Positions 1 to 6,771 of a stretch of 26,107 nucleotides of DNA are shown here, in pieces. Positions within the stretch are counted from its first letter, which is position 1; each line of letters opens with the position of its first letter. A program made the translations under genes and the position numbers. The notes below the pieces were generated by a model. It was not told the origin of the DNA. It ran no database searches and saw only the letters and a list, made by a program, of their open reading frames with translations. The DNA lies in the NCBI GenBank assembly GCA_036844705.1, contig DAIUFH010000026.1:1-26107 (forward strand). The letters run 5' to 3'. The DNA comes from DAIUFH01 sp036844705 (lineage in GTDB: Bacteria; Bacillota; Clostridia; Tissierellales; Tissierellaceae).

Positions 1-490
1 TTTTAGTTGCCTTAAGCCCTATTATAAGTATAAGTGGCCATAAAATATAGAATTGCTCCTGCACAGCCAAAAACCACATATGTTTAAAAGGAGAGGGTGA
101 GCCAAAACTATCAAAGTAAGAAATTTTGTGAAAAATAAACCACCAGTTAGCTGTATAAGAAACAGAAGAGATAGTATCTCCTAAAATGTTTGGCAGAAGC
201 TTATGGTCAAATACAAGTATCCACAACACAGTGACTATAATCATAAAAAAAGTAGATGGGAATATTCTGTAAAATCTATTCCTCCAAAAAGTTTTTATCT
301 TAAAACTGTCTTGTGATAACAAGATTTTAGAAGTGACTAAATAACCAGATAAGACAAAAAAGATATTAACTCCTAAAAAGCCACCTTTCGCCCAACTAAA
401 TGTAAAGTGATAAAAAACTACGGATAAAATTGCAAAAGCACGAAGTCCATCTAATCCTGTTGTGTAGCGACGATTGTGTAAAGTATTCAA
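1..490 (-). CDS. Acyltransferase 3 family membrane protein, N-terminal part (cut by window edge)
   Basis: This is the N-terminal ~163 residues of an integral membrane O-acyltransferase; the C-terminus lies beyond position 1. Family members transfer acetyl or other acyl groups to cell-surface sugars or peptidoglycan (OatA-like proteins are one branch). The reverse strand reads MNTLHNRRYTTGLDGLRAFA at the start, followed by FFVLSGYLV, the basic stretch FWRNRFYRIFP, and HMWFLAVQEQFY. The GLDGLRA, FFVLSGY and WFLxVQEQFY motifs are typical of Acyltransferase_3 (PF01757). Hydrophobic segments lie between them. The start is a TTG at 490-488, preceded by AGAGGAG at a spacing of about nine bases; no ATG fits. 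A sigma-A-like promoter lies upstream. The acceptor substrate cannot be told from this fragment. Confidence 0.85.
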   Translation of the reverse strand, partial: MNTLHNRRYTTGLDGLRAFAILSVVFYHFTFSWAKGGFLGVNIFFVLSGYLVTSKILLSQDSFKIKTFWRNRFYRIFPSTFFMIIVTVLWILVFDHKLLPNILGDTISSVSYTANWWFIFHKISYFDSFGSPSPFKHMWFLAVQEQFYILWPLILIIGLKATK

Positions 491-522
491 TATATTGATC
501 TCCTCTATTAACTATTTATATA

Positions 523-550
523 ATTATAATTTCTAGTTTAAGTATATCAA
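523..550 (-). promoter_or_regulatory. Sigma-A-like promoter of the acyltransferase gene
   Basis: On the minus strand a TTGATA -35 box (550-545) and a perfect TATAAT -10 box (528-523) are separated by 16 bases. They lie about 33 bases upstream of the TTG start at 490. The position and quality fit a housekeeping promoter. Confidence 0.6.
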
Positions 551-655
551 CCGATGTGTTAAAAATAGTTTCAAATAAGTTATATAAAGATTACAATACA
601 GTTACATATGCTTTTTAGCAACTTAAGCAATTTTCCTATTTTGTAAGGTATTGGT

Positions 656-691
656 ATATTAAAAAGGCTGTGTAAATTATTTACACAGCCT
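656..691 (-). terminator. Intrinsic terminator after the SHOCT-like gene
   Basis: Arms AGGCTGTGTAAA (665-676) and TTTACACAGCCT (680-691) are perfect inverted copies around a 3-base loop. On the minus strand the stem is followed by TTTTTAATAT. It begins three bases after the stop codon of the gene ending at 694. Confidence 0.9.
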
Positions 692-693
692 CC

Positions 694-1137
694 CTAGTCA
701 ACAAAAACCTTTACCATAACCATGGACTTACTGGATTCATCCCATGCTTCGACATCCACTATATTAGGGTCATCCAATGTACCATTGATGATTTCCTCAA
801 CAATCTTTGCAAAATCGATATCTGAAATATTGACGCCTTTTGTTTCCAAGTTTTTGCGAGCATCTTCTGGTATAATAGCTGTCATCTTATCAGCTATTTT
901 TCCTATAGTTGTTAACAGCTTTAAAGGAATGTTGACATTAACGTTTACAGTTTTATTATCTGAAGTTACTCTAACCTTTAAAAATTTGTATTTATGGTCA
1001 ATAGTACTGATGGTTTCAGGTGTATATCCTAGTGGTGATTGATTTGTAGAATTAAGCGCATCTAATAATTCCATTCCTTCGGCTGCTGTGATCTGCCCAT
1101 TTTCAATCATTTCTAATATTTTTTGTTGTTCATTCAT
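694..1137 (-). CDS. SHOCT-like domain protein (YvlB/LiaX-type N-terminus)
   Basis: A 147-residue protein without signal peptide or membrane segment. Residues ~1-28 (KILEMIENGQITAAEGMELL) match the short helical SHOCT-like domain found at the N-terminus of YvlB and LiaX-like proteins, which are often tied to cell-envelope stress in Firmicutes. Residues ~45-147 contain beta-rich hydrophobic/charged strands (KYKFLKVRVTS, TVNVNVNIPLKLL, VKVFVD) that resemble the start of an adhesin-like beta domain but are too short for a full DUF4097. AGGAGG sits eight bases before the ATG. It lies 85 bases downstream of the DUF2089 gene on the same strand, with one promoter before the pair and a terminator after it, so the two probably form an operon. 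Biochemical role unknown. Confidence 0.8.
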   Translation of the reverse strand: MNEQQKILEMIENGQITAAEGMELLDALNSTNQSPLGYTPETISTIDHKYKFLKVRVTSDNKTVNVNVNIPLKLLTTIGKIADKMTAIIPEDARKNLETKGVNISDIDFAKIVEEIINGTLDDPNIVDVEAWDESSKSMVMVKVFVD

Positions 1138-1222
1138 TAGAAAAACCTCCTAAATATTATATATTTTTTGCTATTTAATATTGTGCCGTTACTTTTTGTA
1201 TTAAACTAATACTTATAAATAC

Positions 1223-1609
1223 TTATAAATTTTTTAGCTTTTCAGTTGCTTCTTTAGAAGTAAGTTCTCCTTTGTATAGCTGATCAAGAATTTCATTTCT
1301 GGCATTTGCTTTGTCATCCTGTTTCAAGGTTTCTTTGGCAGAAGCTTCTAAACTGAGATTTCTAATTACCGAGTCAAGCTTGCCTCGGACTGTTGGATAT
1401 GAGATACCTAGTTCTTTCTCCACATCCTTGATATTTCCTCTGCATGTAATGAATACTTTTATAAATTCAAGTTCCTCCTCAGGAAGACGGCAGAATTCAC
1501 AGGGTTGAAAATCACCTGCGATGACAGTGGAGCATTTGGGACAGTTTAGTTTTGTAATGGAAAGTTTTTCTCCGCAAACGGGACACTTTCCAGGGGCTTT
1601 GTATTTCAT
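1223..1609 (-). CDS. DUF2089 family zinc-ribbon/HTH protein, probable transcriptional regulator
   Basis: A 128-residue protein. Two zinc-binding pairs are visible, CPVCG (residues ~8-12) and CPKC (~23-26), followed by a third CEFC pair. Next comes a helix-turn-helix-like segment (FITCRGNIKDVEKELGISYP, then TVRGKLDSVI), the hallmark of DUF2089. The C-terminal ~22 residues (ILDQLYKGELTSKEATEKL) resemble the SHOCT-like helix pair that opens the next gene. The start is the ATG at 1609 with AGAGGG eight bases upstream. An in-frame TTG further upstream (1672) overlaps the -35 box of the promoter and cannot be used from it. Probably a DNA-binding regulator of its own two-gene unit; target genes are unknown. 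Confidence 0.85.
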   Translation of the reverse strand: MKYKAPGKCPVCGEKLSITKLNCPKCSTVIAGDFQPCEFCRLPEEELEFIKVFITCRGNIKDVEKELGISYPTVRGKLDSVIRNLSLEASAKETLKQDDKANARNEILDQLYKGELTSKEATEKLKNL

Positions 1610-1643
1610 TGTCGATACCCTCTTTCTGTTCTTTATACTTATA

Positions 1644-1672
1644 TATATACTACAGATATTAAATAATGTCAA
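1644..1672 (-). promoter_or_regulatory. Sigma-A-like promoter of the DUF2089/SHOCT-like unit
   Basis: On the minus strand a perfect TTGACA (1672-1667) and TATATA (1649-1644) are separated by 17 bases, placing the transcription start about 25-30 bases before the ATG at 1609. Confidence 0.7.
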
Positions 1673-1772
1673 TTAATAATTAAAAATATTAATATTAATG
1701 TAAAAATAATTAATTTCTACATTAATATATTTAATTATTATAAAGAAGTTACTAAAAAGTACCTTATGTATT

Positions 1773-1800
1773 TCATTTCGACTGCGCTCGGGATGACAAA
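1773..1800. repeat. Short GC-rich intergenic repeat fragment
   Basis: In an otherwise almost pure A/T gap, the stretch TTTCGACTGCGCTCGGGATG (1776-1795, followed by ACA) stands out in base composition. Its CGA...GC...TCG core is an imperfect palindrome. I recognise similar sequences from dispersed intergenic repeats in several bacterial genomes, but only one copy is present here, so repeat status is recalled rather than shown. The rest of the 1673-2010 gap holds only the promoter, the AT inverted repeat and the amidase ribosome binding site. Confidence 0.4.
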
Positions 1801-1872
1801 AATGGGTAGGCATCAAAAGCATCATTTGATCAATCTTAGATAATTCTTTAATATTTATTGGTCAATCCAATG

Positions 1873-1907
1873 ATATAATTAAAATATATGTTATATTTTA
1901 ATTATAT
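1873..1907. repeat. Perfect AT-only inverted repeat upstream of the amidase gene
   Basis: Arms 1873-1888 and 1892-1907 are 16-base perfect inverted copies made only of A and T, around the loop TGT. A TATAAT (1874-1879) that could serve as a -10 box lies within the left arm. No T-run follows in a way that suggests a terminator. It could be an operator or a DNA-bending or cruciform-prone site. Confidence 0.6.
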
Positions 1908-2010
1908 ATATTTCCATATCTAAGATGTACAATAAGTATAAGAAAGAAATCGCATAAAAAATAGCTTGTGGTTTTTATGTGATTCTTTTAAGCATAAGGG
2001 GGAACAGATA

Positions 2011-2676
2011 TTGTTTAAAAAAATTAGGCTACTATTATTAGTTTTGTTGATAATTTTAGTCGTATTGTTCATTGTGAGAGAAATGCCTTTTAAATCCTCG
2101 GGGAAAATAATAGTAATTGATCCGGGTCATGGAGGTATAGACCCAGGGGCTATCGGATTTAGCGGAAGTTATGAAAAAGATATCAATATGGAGATTACTA
2201 AAAAGCTAAAGGAAAAGTTAAAGTCAAATGGATATAAAGTAATTTCAACCAGAGACAATGACGAATCTGTAGACAATCTTTTAAGAGCAGAAATGGCAAA
2301 CAAAAAAAGAGCGAGAGTATTTATTAGCATTCATGGCAATTCCATGGAAGATAATAGTTCTGTAAATGGAATCCAGGTGCTATATTATCCGGATAGAGAA
2401 AGTACCATAGGCGATTTAAACAACAATGAATTTGCACAAATCATGATGAATTCAATAGCTAATGGAACTTCGGCTAGAGATAGAGGGATAGTAGAAAGGG
2501 AAGATTTGATTGTACTGAATCAAACAAAGATGCCAGCTATAATCATTGAATGTGGTTTTTTATCTAATGAAAATGAAGAGAAACTATTACTAACAGATGA
2601 TTATCAAAATAAGATAGTTGACTCAATAGTTGACGGATTGGAAGAGTATGTTAGTTTGAATTCGAAAGGTTCGTAA
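2011..2676 (+). CDS. N-acetylmuramoyl-L-alanine amidase, CwlD-like (Amidase_3)
   Basis: A 221-residue zinc amidase that cleaves the bond between N-acetylmuramic acid and L-alanine in peptidoglycan. An N-terminal membrane anchor or uncleaved signal (residues ~4-22) places it outside the membrane. The catalytic domain (~30-215) shows the expected zinc ligands: His40 in DPGHGG, Glu55, His108 in SIHGN, and catalytic Glu180 in IIECGFLSN. The start is assigned to the TTG at 2011, because AAGGGGG (1996-2002) is eight bases before it; an upstream in-frame ATG at 1966 has no such site and would add a charged tail before the hydrophobic segment. The size and architecture resemble CwlD, which makes muramic-delta-lactam in spore cortex. 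A second member is at 23867. Confidence 0.9.
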   Translation: MFKKIRLLLLVLLIILVVLFIVREMPFKSSGKIIVIDPGHGGIDPGAIGFSGSYEKDINMEITKKLKEKLKSNGYKVISTRDNDESVDNLLRAEMANKKRARVFISIHGNSMEDNSSVNGIQVLYYPDRESTIGDLNNNEFAQIMMNSIANGTSARDRGIVEREDLIVLNQTKMPAIIIECGFLSNENEEKLLLTDDYQNKIVDSIVDGLEEYVSLNSKGS

Positions 2677-2708
2677 TGGATTCATCATACAACTAATTAT
2701 AAATAACA

Positions 2709-3368
2709 TCATGCTTTTTTATATTTTTTGTACAATATAATAGAAGTAGCTGAGATAGTTATTTTAAAAGCACATGATAGTAAAAATCTAGTCGTTGTAG
2801 ATCCAAATATTGTTGCACCCATAAATGTTGTTGCTAGCAAATTAGGGAGCATTGCCAATATAGATATAATTAAGTGTTTTTTAAAAGGTACTCCTGTAGA
2901 ACCCATATAAATACTGACAACATCCATTGGCATTATGCCTATGATTCTTATCAAAAAAACAAAAAGTGTTTCATTATTGGTACTGATGGAATTAATCTGT
3001 TGTAACTTAGGATATTTTTCATAAAGATCCTCAGGGGATTTGTTTCTAGAAAAATATCCTATTGAATAAGGAATAGATAAAGCAATGGCTATTCCAATAA
3101 TATTTACAATAATAGCTAGATACAATGGAAATATCATTCCAGAACTAACATAAAGCACTAGTATCGGAAATACGATAGAAAGTGATTTAAAAGCAAATAT
3201 TACTAGTAAATATATGGATGCAGCAAAATAATTTTCTGGAGCCAAGTCCAATATTTCCTTTGGACTTATATTTCTTCCATACTTGAAGAATAAAAAAATT
3301 CCCAAAACAATAAATATAAATGGTAGTAAACTTAAAATTCTTTGTTTATTAAATTTATGCTGTTTCAA
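2709..3368 (-). CDS. TVP38/TMEM64 (VTT/DedA-like) membrane protein
   Basis: A ~219-residue polytopic membrane protein with about five to six hydrophobic segments. The central part carries a G-rich VTT-type pattern: FPILVLYVSSGMIFP near residues 70-85, and FLIRIIGIMPMDVVSIYMGS near 140-160. The latter FxxRxxxxxPxDxxS-type motif is characteristic of the TVP38/SNARE-associated family related to DedA proteins, proposed lipid transporters or scramblases. GGAG is eight bases before a TTG at 3368, so that start is preferred over the in-frame GTG at 3377, which overlaps GGAG. It converges on the amidase gene with only 32 bases between the stops and no clear terminator between them. Substrate unknown. 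Confidence 0.82.
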   Translation of the reverse strand: MKQHKFNKQRILSLLPFIFIVLGIFLFFKYGRNISPKEILDLAPENYFAASIYLLVIFAFKSLSIVFPILVLYVSSGMIFPLYLAIIVNIIGIAIALSIPYSIGYFSRNKSPEDLYEKYPKLQQINSISTNNETLFVFLIRIIGIMPMDVVSIYMGSTGVPFKKHLIISILAMLPNLLATTFMGATIFGSTTTRFLLSCAFKITISATSIILYKKYKKA

Positions 3369-3416
3369 ATATATCACTCCAAATTCCAGTAAATCTTATT
3401 ATATAATATATAATAC

Positions 3417-3457
3417 CAGAAAACCACTCTATAAACATATTTTTAATAGAGTGGTTT
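3417..3457 (-). terminator. Terminator after the radical SAM gene
   Basis: Perfect 12-base arms, AAACCACTCTAT (3421-3432) and ATAGAGTGGTTT (3446-3457), enclose a 13-base loop. On the minus strand the stem ends in a short T-run (GGTTTTC). It lies seven bases beyond the stop of the gene ending at 3464. Confidence 0.75.
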
Positions 3458-3463
3458 AATAGT

Positions 3464-4804
3464 TTATTGCTGCCATAATCTATCTGCTACAGGAGCCCAA
3501 TTATCAGCTGCATTTTCGCATTTCTTGCTCAATTCTCTTACGTCTTCAGGATTTTGCATGTCAGTAGACTTAGCGCCTGATGTTTCTACCATTTCAGTTA
3601 ATCTATTTGGATTATCAAGTAATGGGCAAGGACGAAGATGATTAGAGTTGAATGGCTGATTGTCATGGTATTGCATGAAAAGGGGTGATTTAAATGCTTC
3701 TAATAAAGTCTTTTCACGAATATTTGAGTCTGAATAATGTATAAATGCACAAGGCTCTATATCTCCATTGGCATTTATATGAAGATAATTACGCCCTCCA
3801 GCAATACATCCTTTTACATATTCTCCATCGTTCCAGAAGTCCATAGTAAATATAGGTTTAGTACTCCTAAATTTTCTTATTTGATGATACATAAACTCTC
3901 TTTGTTCAGGAGTTGCCATTAACTCTGGTACAGCATCATTTCCAACTGGCATATAAGTGAAGAACCATGCAAACTTTGCACCTTTTTCAATCATACTATC
4001 AAAATACTCTTCACTACCAATTATATCAGTATTTTTGCTTGTATAACAGCATGATATACCAAAAGGTAGCTTTTTCTTTTTAAGTATTTCCATTGCATCT
4101 ATGACTGCCTTATAAGTACCTTTTCCTCTACGAAAATCAGTTTCTGCTTCAAATCCTTCGATACTGATAGCAGGGACAAAGTTTTTAACACGAAGCATTT
4201 CATCTGCGAATTCTTCATCAATCAAAGATCCATTAGTAAAGGAAAGAAATGCACAATCATCGTGTTTTTCACATAATCGAATGATATCATCTTTACGTAC
4301 AAGTGGCTCTCCGCCAGAATAAATATACATATAGATGCCCATTTCCTTACCTTGTTTTATAATGTCGTCTAAAGTATCAAAGTCCATATTCATACGATTG
4401 CCATATTCAGCAGCCCAACAGCCTGTACAGTGAAGATTACATGCTGAGGTAGGATCCATTAGAATTGCCCATGGAACATTGCAATTGTTCTTTTCTCTTG
4501 CTTTTTGTTGCTTTCTTCCACCTATAATAGTGGAATTGATGATAAAGTTTTCAAATAGAGTTTTTCTTACATCATCATCAATATCAGTCCAAAGACTTTT
4601 TGTTAACTTATACCAGTTGTTATCATGGTTATGCAGTACATCTTTAAAGATTTCAAGCTGGGTTTTAACTGTTCCTTCCTTGTCAAAGATTTCTACCCAT
4701 TCTATTATTTTAGGAATATTTGTATCCGGGTCATTGTCTAAATATCCTAACACCTTCTTTAATCCAAATGTTTGTAGGTTTTCTTTAATTGTTTTTTCGC
4801 TCAT
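3464..4804 (-). CDS. Radical SAM protein with SPASM-like C-terminal cysteines
   Basis: A 446-residue cytosolic iron-sulfur enzyme. Cys122, Cys126 and Cys129 form the canonical CxxxCxxC (CNLHCTGC) that binds the [4Fe-4S] cluster reducing S-adenosylmethionine. GGE at ~164-166 is the SAM-amino-group motif, and ISIEGF near 213-218 fits the following strand. Cys333, Cys352 and Cys393 (in KGC, EPC and RPC) resemble an abbreviated SPASM/twitch auxiliary-cluster region. The first ~105 residues are a helical extension not found in minimal radical SAM enzymes. AGGAGGT lies directly before the ATG. No RiPP precursor peptide is visible nearby. The gene is divergent from a paralogue lacking the cluster cysteines, and a TetR gene follows that one. 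Substrate unknown; a peptide- or protein-modifying role is only a guess. Confidence 0.92.
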   Translation of the reverse strand: MSEKTIKENLQTFGLKKVLGYLDNDPDTNIPKIIEWVEIFDKEGTVKTQLEIFKDVLHNHDNNWYKLTKSLWTDIDDDVRKTLFENFIINSTIIGGRKQQKAREKNNCNVPWAILMDPTSACNLHCTGCWAAEYGNRMNMDFDTLDDIIKQGKEMGIYMYIYSGGEPLVRKDDIIRLCEKHDDCAFLSFTNGSLIDEEFADEMLRVKNFVPAISIEGFEAETDFRRGKGTYKAVIDAMEILKKKKLPFGISCCYTSKNTDIIGSEEYFDSMIEKGAKFAWFFTYMPVGNDAVPELMATPEQREFMYHQIRKFRSTKPIFTMDFWNDGEYVKGCIAGGRNYLHINANGDIEPCAFIHYSDSNIREKTLLEAFKSPLFMQYHDNQPFNSNHLRPCPLLDNPNRLTEMVETSGAKSTDMQNPEDVRELSKKCENAADNWAPVADRLWQQ

Positions 4805-4850
4805 AGCTACCTCCTTATTTATAGGTATTTAAAAACCATTCGTTACATTC

Positions 4851-4856
4851 ATTATA
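4851..4856 (-). promoter_or_regulatory. Possible -10 box of the radical SAM gene
   Basis: The minus strand shows a perfect TATAAT here, about 47 bases before the ATG at 4804. No good -35 hexamer is found at normal spacing (TTGACC is 24 bases upstream), which could mean activator dependence. A GTTACA/TGTAAC half-site (4842-4847) lies just downstream of the -10 box. Confidence 0.35.
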
Positions 4857-4951
4857 ATGGGAATTTTAGAGAATTACATTGGTCAAAAAAATAAAATGTC
4901 CTAAATTTACACAAATAAAAATATTGTAACATTTCTACACAATTTATAATT

Positions 4952-4987
4952 TTGTAACTTTACAATAATAATTTATAAGTTTATAGT
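4952..4987 (+). promoter_or_regulatory. Promoter with overlapping palindromic operator, upstream of the radical-SAM-like gene
   Basis: TTTACA (4959-4964) and TATAGT (4982-4987) with 17 bases between them form a plausible sigma-A promoter about 40 bases before the ATG at 5029. The perfect palindrome TTGTAA-CT-TTACAA (4952-4965) overlaps the -35 box. Further TGTAAC half-sites occur at 4925-4930 and, inverted, at 4842-4847. The adjacent TetR protein is an obvious candidate binder, but this is an inference. Confidence 0.45.
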
Positions 4988-5028
4988 TTAAATTATACAT
5001 AATAATAAAAAAATGGAGTGATATCTAA

Positions 5029-6072
5029 ATGCATCAGCAGTTATTACGTATGTTAATAGAGTTAGCTGTGGATAAAGGACTTAATGATATAAATACAGAT
5101 TTGAAACGTGCGGTTCGAAATCTTACGGATTTAGGAGATTATTTTGCCAAGGGATCTTTTCAAAAAGATTTTTTTAAAATTGCCAGGCAGATGCTTTCAA
5201 ATGAAGATAGCCCTTATTATGAGCTAGTTTCTGAAGTTGTCAACAATGTAGATCCCTATATAATAAAAAACTTTGGTATAAATATTGGACTAAATAGTTG
5301 GACAAATGGTGCAAATCAAATTAGAAATATTGAAAAAGAAAAAGGTTTTAATGTGCCGTGGGTTATTGTATTTGACTTAGAGAATAAAGCTGAAAACTCA
5401 TTGTCAAAAACTGAAATTTTGGACATAATTCAGCAAGGTAAAGAAATTGGAATATATAGTTATATGTTTTTTATTGGAAATGATGATGAATATATGGATG
5501 AGCTGCTTGACATTGTAAAACAAAATTCTGAGTGTGCATTTATAATATATTCTTATCCGGAATTACTAACAAAAGACAATACTAGCAAATTGAGAGAATA
5601 TGGCAATGCTATTGTTTCTGTTTACATGGACCCATTTAACGCACAACCGGAATTTGAACACGCAATTAAGATTTTGTTAGATAATAAATGCTTATTTGGT
5701 TCTTATTTTAATTATAATGATGATAATGCAAATGTGATTTTAGATGATAGTTGGGTTCGCTATATAGAAGAACTTCACTGTATGTTTGCTTTTCTTATAA
5801 AATCGAAGAATTGTAATAATGAGAATTCTGAAAAAATCTCTGCTCATATAAAAGAGGCAAAGACAAATCAAAAATATCCTGTTTTTTTAATAGACTTTTA
5901 TGAAGATATTATGCATATAGATAGGAATATCTCTACGGAGTCTTGCTTTATAAAAATATTACAAGATGGGACTATAGTTTTTTCTGAGGAAACCTTAACA
6001 ACTGAATATAATATTAGAAATAATTGCATTTTGGAAATCTTATCTTTGCTAGCTAAAAGTAACATATATTAA
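5029..6072 (+). CDS. Radical SAM-like paralogue without cluster cysteines (probable pseudoenzyme)
   Basis: A 347-residue soluble protein that aligns along its length with the divergent radical SAM gene. NVPWVIVFD (108-116) matches NVPWAILMD, DIIQQGKEIGIYSYM (132-146) matches DIIKQGKEMGIYMYI, CAFIIYS matches CAFLSFT, FLIDFYED matches FTMDFWND, and KILQDGTI matches HINANGDI. Where the partner has CNLHCTGC this protein has an 11-residue segment without any cysteine (about 117-127). The GGE motif is replaced by IGN, and the SPASM-region cysteines are not conserved. It ends about where that region begins. The frame is intact, with a good GGAGTG ribosome binding site and promoter, so it is not a decayed gene. 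It likely acts as a non-catalytic partner, substrate recruiter or sensor for the active enzyme, but this is inferred only. Confidence 0.8.
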   Translation: MHQQLLRMLIELAVDKGLNDINTDLKRAVRNLTDLGDYFAKGSFQKDFFKIARQMLSNEDSPYYELVSEVVNNVDPYIIKNFGINIGLNSWTNGANQIRNIEKEKGFNVPWVIVFDLENKAENSLSKTEILDIIQQGKEIGIYSYMFFIGNDDEYMDELLDIVKQNSECAFIIYSYPELLTKDNTSKLREYGNAIVSVYMDPFNAQPEFEHAIKILLDNKCLFGSYFNYNDDNANVILDDSWVRYIEELHCMFAFLIKSKNCNNENSEKISAHIKEAKTNQKYPVFLIDFYEDIMHIDRNISTESCFIKILQDGTIVFSEETLTTEYNIRNNCILEILSLLAKSNIY

Positions 6073-6094
6073 ATAGATATGTTACTTTTTACTT
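6055..6094 (+). terminator. Bidirectional terminator between convergent genes
   Basis: Arms AAAAGTAACATAT (6055-6067) and ATATGTTACTTTT (6077-6089) are perfect inverted copies. The left arm lies within the last codons of the radical-SAM-like gene, and its TAA stop (6070-6072) is in the loop. T-runs follow on the plus strand (TTTTTACTTTTT) and on the minus strand (TTTTAG), so it can serve both this gene and the TetR gene ending at 6096. Confidence 0.8.
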
Positions 6095-6095
6095 T

Positions 6096-6641
6096 TTATC
6101 TATCATCCATTTCTTCTATAATATACTTAGCTAGTCCCGTAACTACTGATTTAGTCAAAGCCACATATTCTTTAGGCGGTATTTGAGCACCTTCTAATAG
6201 CCAACGAGAAATCGATATTCTAATTGCATCTGTTATGAATACTACATAAAAGTTGCTAGTATCATATTTTCCCAGTATGCTCTTGAAGTGTAATTCAATA
6301 ATAGATGACAATATCTCACCAAAATAATCATAAAAGGAATTTTGCCCTCTCACCTCTAATGCATTTCGGTAAAAGGTCTTGTTTTCATAGAAAAAGATAC
6401 ATATATCCTCAAATAGATTCCATCCCATATCAGGATTATTTTGCAAATTGGATACAAATTCTGTATAGAAAATCCAATTTACAAGATTATACTTATCCTT
6501 AAAATGATAATAAAAACTTTTTCTACTTAAATTGCACTGCTTTACAATATCTTCTATATTTATTTTGGATAAAGGTTTTTCTTCCATCAACTTTTTCATA
6601 GAGTTAGCCAATGCTTGCTTTGTAATTGATGAGTCAGACAT
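6096..6641 (-). CDS. TetR/AcrR family regulator (DhaS-like type)
   Basis: A 181-residue DNA-binding protein. The N-terminal ~55 residues carry the TetR helix-turn-helix: INIEDIVKQCNLSRKSFYYH (about 26-45) followed by FKDKYNLV. The C-terminal part (KTFYRNALEVRGQNSFYDYF and a late RISISRWLLEG) fits the TetR_C group seen in DhaS-like regulators, in which the ligand pocket is poorly defined. GAAAGGTG lies ten bases before the ATG. It converges on the radical-SAM-like gene and has its own promoter, so regulation of that divergent pair (operator candidate at 4952-4965) is plausible. Ligand unknown. Confidence 0.9.
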   Translation of the reverse strand: MSDSSITKQALANSMKKLMEEKPLSKINIEDIVKQCNLSRKSFYYHFKDKYNLVNWIFYTEFVSNLQNNPDMGWNLFEDICIFFYENKTFYRNALEVRGQNSFYDYFGEILSSIIELHFKSILGKYDTSNFYVVFITDAIRISISRWLLEGAQIPPKEYVALTKSVVTGLAKYIIEEMDDR

Positions 6642-6692
6642 GTCTTTTCACACCTTTCGATGTATTATGTAAACTAACTTTTCTTTTAATAT

Positions 6693-6721
6693 ATTTTAAC
6701 TTATTCTAATTATATCATCAA
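6693..6721 (-). promoter_or_regulatory. Sigma-A-like promoter of the TetR gene
   Basis: On the minus strand TTGATG (6721-6716) and TAAAAT (6698-6693) are separated by 17 bases, 52 bases before the ATG at 6641. This indicates the TetR gene can be transcribed independently of the upstream LysR gene. Confidence 0.5.
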
Positions 6722-6771
6722 TTGCTATAAATGATTAATATTTCCATTTCATACTTAATACCTTTTTGTAC

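Noticed and set aside
722..1042. An open frame on the plus strand opposite the SHOCT-like gene (about 106 codons).
   Set aside because: No ribosome binding site or family likeness; it is antisense to a well-supported gene.
3464..6641. A RiPP or bacteriocin maturation cluster around the radical SAM protein.
   Set aside because: No precursor peptide, protease or transporter is visible between or beside the radical SAM genes and the TetR gene.
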